From Planctomycetota bacterium (GTDB lineage Bacteria > Planctomycetota > Phycisphaerae > FEN-1346): 7,235 bases of DNA. The DNA lies in NCBI GenBank assembly GCA_026386995.1, contig JAPLMO010000037.1, positions 1 through 7,235 of the forward strand. The letters are read 5' to 3'. The position numbers and the translations under genes are program-made. Shown piece after piece: positions 4,735 to 7,235 of this stretch (positions are counted from its first letter, which is position 1; every line of letters begins with the position of its first letter). The notes beneath the pieces are model-generated. The model was not told the DNA's origin and did not search any database. It saw nothing but the letters and a program-made list of their open reading frames with translations.

Positions 4735-6093
4735 ATGCTGGTCCTCTTCAGCGACATCCACCTGACCGACGGTTCGTCGGGCGAAACCATCAACGCCGAA
4801 GCGTTCGGGCAATTCATTGATCAGGTGGCCGCGCTGGCCGCACGGCGGCGGGCCTCCCGGGGCCGCCTCGTGTTGCTGGGCGACGGGTTGGACGTCATTC
4901 GCAGCACGCGCTGGACGCAAAGTTCGCCTTCGTGCCGGCCCTGGAACCCCTCGAGCGAAGAGCAGGAAGCGGTAACCCTCGAAATCCTTCGGTCGATCCT
5001 CGACCACAATGCGGCGGCCCTCAAGTGCCTGCGAGAGATTCCCAGGCGGGTAGCGGAGCAAAGCCACCTGTCGCCCGATCGTGTTCAACTCGACTACGTG
5101 CTGGGCAACCACGACTGGCTCATCAACCGGTACGCGTCCTGCCGCCGGCTGGTGGCGCAGCATCTGAGGCTGCCCCGCATTTATGCCGAGCACGGATTTC
5201 CCTTTGAGTTCGTGTCGCCCCCCGGCGCCTACGACGTCGTGGCCCGGCACGGCCATGAGTACGACCGCAAGAACTGCAACTCGGCCGAGGGAGGGGAGGC
5301 GTCCAGTTTCGGCGACGCCGTCGTTGTGGAACTGGTCAACCGGTGGCCGCTGGCCCTGGCCGAGGAACTCGCCGGCGACCCGGCGTGCGACGATATTCTG
5401 CGCCGCCTGCGAGAGATCGACAACGTGCGCCCGTACATGCACATCCCCGCCTGGATACTCGACACGATCTCGAAAGTGGGCCGTGGCCATCCCCGGTTCC
5501 ACGCCGCGGCCCGGCGGGCCGCCCGGCGTTGCGTCGACGATTTCCGCCGCAATTCCGCACTTGACGACGTGATGCGGCAGCACCTTCGCTGGCACGAGCG
5601 GCTCGGTTTCCGCATCTTCCTGGAGCAGGTCCGGCACATGAAGGTCGGCACGCTCGACCTGTGGACGGGGCTGGCGGACCGCGCCATCAACGCCTGGCAG
5701 ATCATGACCCACGCGCCCGGGTCTCGCTATGCCGGTCGCGCCTTGGCCGAGCGCGGGGCCGACGGGCTGCCGCCGCGGTTTGTCGTGTACGGTCACACGC
5801 ATCGGGTCGAGAGCGTGCCGCTGGGACCTTCGCCGCGAGATGGGTCGGACCGGTTCTACCTGAACACCGGGACGTGGCGGCCCGTGTGGGAACTGGCGCG
5901 AACGGCCGACGGATCGACGCACTTCGCTTCGTGGAAGGAGATGAGCCACGTCGTCATCTACGCCACGGGCGAAGGCGGCCGCGCGCATGAGTTCGAGATT
6001 CGCAGCGGAAGCCTTCGGGACCGGCCCGGCACACGCTTGGCTGCAAGTGCCCCAAGGCTGGTTGTGTCGCCCCCTCTTTCCGCCAGGCAGTGA
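4735..6093 (+). CDS. Calcineurin-like metallophosphoesterase, 452 aa
   Basis: A two-metal phosphoesterase that would hydrolyse phosphate mono- or diesters; the substrate cannot be told. All five family motifs are present in order: D7 and H9 in FSDIH, G49-D50 in LLGDGLD, GNHDW at 124-128, RHGHEYD with H172/H174, and YGHTHRVE with H354/H356. There is no signal peptide, so it is likely cytoplasmic. The protein is longer than minimal family members because of an insertion at about 60-115 between the second and third motifs and a long, mostly helical one at about 185-345 between the HGH and GHTH motifs, which may form a lid or substrate domain; residues 420-452 are a loose tail. The start has no strong ribosome site and probably relies on coupling to the small gene ending 3 bases before. 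A Pho-box-like promoter precedes the pair, and phoU faces it 12 bases downstream. Confidence 0.9.
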   Translation: MLVLFSDIHLTDGSSGETINAEAFGQFIDQVAALAARRRASRGRLVLLGDGLDVIRSTRWTQSSPSCRPWNPSSEEQEAVTLEILRSILDHNAAALKCLREIPRRVAEQSHLSPDRVQLDYVLGNHDWLINRYASCRRLVAQHLRLPRIYAEHGFPFEFVSPPGAYDVVARHGHEYDRKNCNSAEGGEASSFGDAVVVELVNRWPLALAEELAGDPACDDILRRLREIDNVRPYMHIPAWILDTISKVGRGHPRFHAAARRAARRCVDDFRRNSALDDVMRQHLRWHERLGFRIFLEQVRHMKVGTLDLWTGLADRAINAWQIMTHAPGSRYAGRALAERGADGLPPRFVVYGHTHRVESVPLGPSPRDGSDRFYLNTGTWRPVWELARTADGSTHFASWKEMSHVVIYATGEGGRAHEFEIRSGSLRDRPGTRLAASAPRLVVSPPLSARQ

Positions 6094-6105
6094 GTCGGCT
6101 GGCAT

Positions 6106-6780
6106 TCATTCCTTCGCGTCTTCCCGCGTCCGTGCATGGCGGACGATGTCGCCCGTGCATAGGAACACGATGTCCTCGGCGATGTTCGTGCAGAGGTCGC
6201 CGATGCGTTCCAGGGCGCGGGCCAGCAGCGTCAGCGTCAGAACAACATCTACCCCCGCCGGATCGGACCGCTCGCGGGTGAGAGCCGTGCGGACAAACCG
6301 GCCGTAGGCGGAATCGACTTCGGCGTCCGAGGCGATAACGGCGCGGGCGGCGTCGAGATTCCGCGTGGCGACGGCGCGCAGGGTCTTATCGAGCCTCTCC
6401 GCAACCTCCCGCACGAGGTCGGTCCATCCGGGATACTGCGCCAGGTCAATCCGCTCCGCGGTAACGTGCTTGACGCGCCGGCCGATGCTGGCCGCTTTGT
6501 CGGCGATGCGCTCCAGGTCGTTGTTGGCCTTGATGGCAAAGCATATCGTTCGCAGGTCGATGGCAGCCGGCTGATAGAGGGCCAGCAGGCGGATGCACTC
6601 CTGTTCGATGTCCACTTCCTCGCGGTCGATCTCGCTGTCTTGTTCATCCACGAGGCCGCCGGCATCAGCATCGCGGTCTTCGGCGGCGGCCAGGGCGTCC
6701 AGCACCGCCTGCTGGCACCGCATGCCCATGCGGTCCAGTCGAAGCATCAAGCGGTCAAGGCGGTCTTGAAGTTGACGCAT
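6106..6780 (-). CDS. phoU: Phosphate transport regulator PhoU
   Basis: PhoU is a cytoplasmic helical-bundle protein that links the state of the Pst transporter to the PhoR/PhoB-type sensor system and limits phosphate uptake. The 224-residue product has the usual family length and two tandem three-helix repeats. The metal-binding E/DxxxD signatures are visible as NDLERIADKA (E90, D94) and ALERIGDLCTN (E191, D195), and the conserved LLALYQPAAIDLRTI segment is at 65-79. The start at 6780 is supported by GGGGAG 8 bases upstream. It begins 18 bases after the pstB stop and is surely in the same operon, the standard pst-phoU order. It converges on the phosphoesterase with 12 bases between stop codons; no terminator is seen there. 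Confidence 0.95.
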   Translation of the reverse strand: MRQLQDRLDRLMLRLDRMGMRCQQAVLDALAAAEDRDADAGGLVDEQDSEIDREEVDIEQECIRLLALYQPAAIDLRTICFAIKANNDLERIADKAASIGRRVKHVTAERIDLAQYPGWTDLVREVAERLDKTLRAVATRNLDAARAVIASDAEVDSAYGRFVRTALTRERSDPAGVDVVLTLTLLARALERIGDLCTNIAEDIVFLCTGDIVRHARTREDAKE

Positions 6781-6798
6781 GGCCAGAACTCCCCTCTA

Positions 6799-7235
6799 TT
6801 AACCGAAACGTCCGGTGACGTAGTCCTCGGTTTGCTTCTTGGCCGGCTTCGTAAAGATGGCGCTCGTCAGGTCATACTCCACCAGTTCGCCCAGGCAGAA
6901 GAACGCCGTGCGGTCGCTCACGCGGGCTGCCTGCTGCATGTTGTGCGTGACGATGACGATCGTGTACGCGTTCTTGAGGGCGGCGATGAGTTCTTCGATG
7001 CGGCCGGTCGCGATGGGGTCCAGCGCCGAGCACGGCTCGTCCATTAGCAGCACCTTGGGCTGCGTGGCCAGCGCCCGCGCGATGCACAGCCGCTGCTGCT
7101 GGCCGCCCGAGAGTGCCAAGGCCGACTTGTGGAGCGAGTCCTTGACTTCCTCCCACAACGCGGCGGCGCGCAGGCACTTCTCCACGACCTCGTCCAGTTC
7201 GCCCCGCGACCTCGCGCCCTGGAACCGCCAGCCAT
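6799..7235 (-). CDS. pstB: Phosphate ABC transporter ATPase PstB, N-terminus outside window
   Basis: ATPase of the high-affinity PstSCAB phosphate importer, at the inner face of the cytoplasmic membrane. About 144 C-terminal residues are visible of a usual ~250-260; the reading frame is open to the window edge. Seen are the PstB segment [10 protein letters not shown], the ABC signature LSGGQQQR (around 7113-7090), Walker [10 protein letters not shown]-loop SALDP, the H-loop VTHN, and the typical ending [10 protein letters not shown]. Walker A and the Q-loop would be beyond the edge. The segment AALWEEVKD before the signature and the [10 protein letters not shown] stretch separate PstB from other ABC ATPases. 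phoU follows 18 bases later. The GTG at 7185 is an internal codon, not a start. Confidence 0.96.
   Translation of the reverse strand, partial: GWRFQGARSRGELDEVVEKCLRAAALWEEVKDSLHKSALALSGGQQQRLCIARALATQPKVLLMDEPCSALDPIATGRIEELIAALKNAYTIVIVTHNMQQAARVSDRTAFFCLGELVEYDLTSAIFTKPAKKQTEDYVTGRFG

Noticed and set aside
4429..6105. 558-codon leftward open frame opposite the phosphoesterase
   Set aside because: It is antisense to a protein with all five metallophosphoesterase motifs and shows no motif of its own; stop-poor antisense is a codon-composition effect.
1..7235. CRISPR array, riboswitch, toxin-antitoxin or defence genes
   Set aside because: No spaced direct repeats, no recognisable aptamer core and no such protein family were found on either strand.

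Overview
The window is GC-rich and densely coded, from a Gram-negative bacterium: it encodes a signal-peptide-bearing porin with a C-terminal Phe, a lipoprotein with a lipobox, strong Shine-Dalgarno sites and a tRNA with an encoded CCA. The porin type (N-terminal coiled coil before a putative-porin barrel), the layout of the lipoprotein and the pstB-phoU pair would suit Planctomycetota or a related PVC/deltaproteobacterial lineage. This placement is an inference and weak.

Left part (1-1557) is a mobile-element border. The 3' portion of a tyrosine recombinase gene runs rightward and stops 7 bases short of the 3' end of a leftward tRNA-Arg(TCG). This is the classic geometry of a genomic island integrated in a tRNA 3' end, with the island lying to the left of the window. 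A sigma70-like promoter reads into the tRNA, and a tRNA terminator sits inside the last codons of the integrase. Between the tRNA and the porin lies a broken C-terminal fragment of an IS630-family transposase.

Middle part (1558-4551), leftward: a lipoprotein gene, a cysteine-rich protein of unknown function, and an outer-membrane porin. Then, divergently to the right (4552-6093), come a 59-residue small protein and a five-motif metallophosphoesterase, 3 bases apart.

Right part (6106-7235), leftward: the end of pstB (phosphate ABC transporter ATPase) and complete phoU, which converges on the phosphoesterase with only 12 bases between stop codons.

The most interesting signal is regulatory. 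Upstream of the porin, the lipoprotein and the small protein/phosphoesterase pair, the same geometry can be drawn by eye: a Pho-box-like 7-4-7 element containing CTTAA, then exactly 9 bases, then a -10-like hexamer (CATACT, TAGAAT, TATACT). Next to pstB-phoU this suggests one phosphate-responsive locus: porin for outer-membrane uptake, phosphoesterase to release phosphate, Pst transporter and PhoU for import and sensing. The motif is a hypothesis from inspection and has not been tested statistically.
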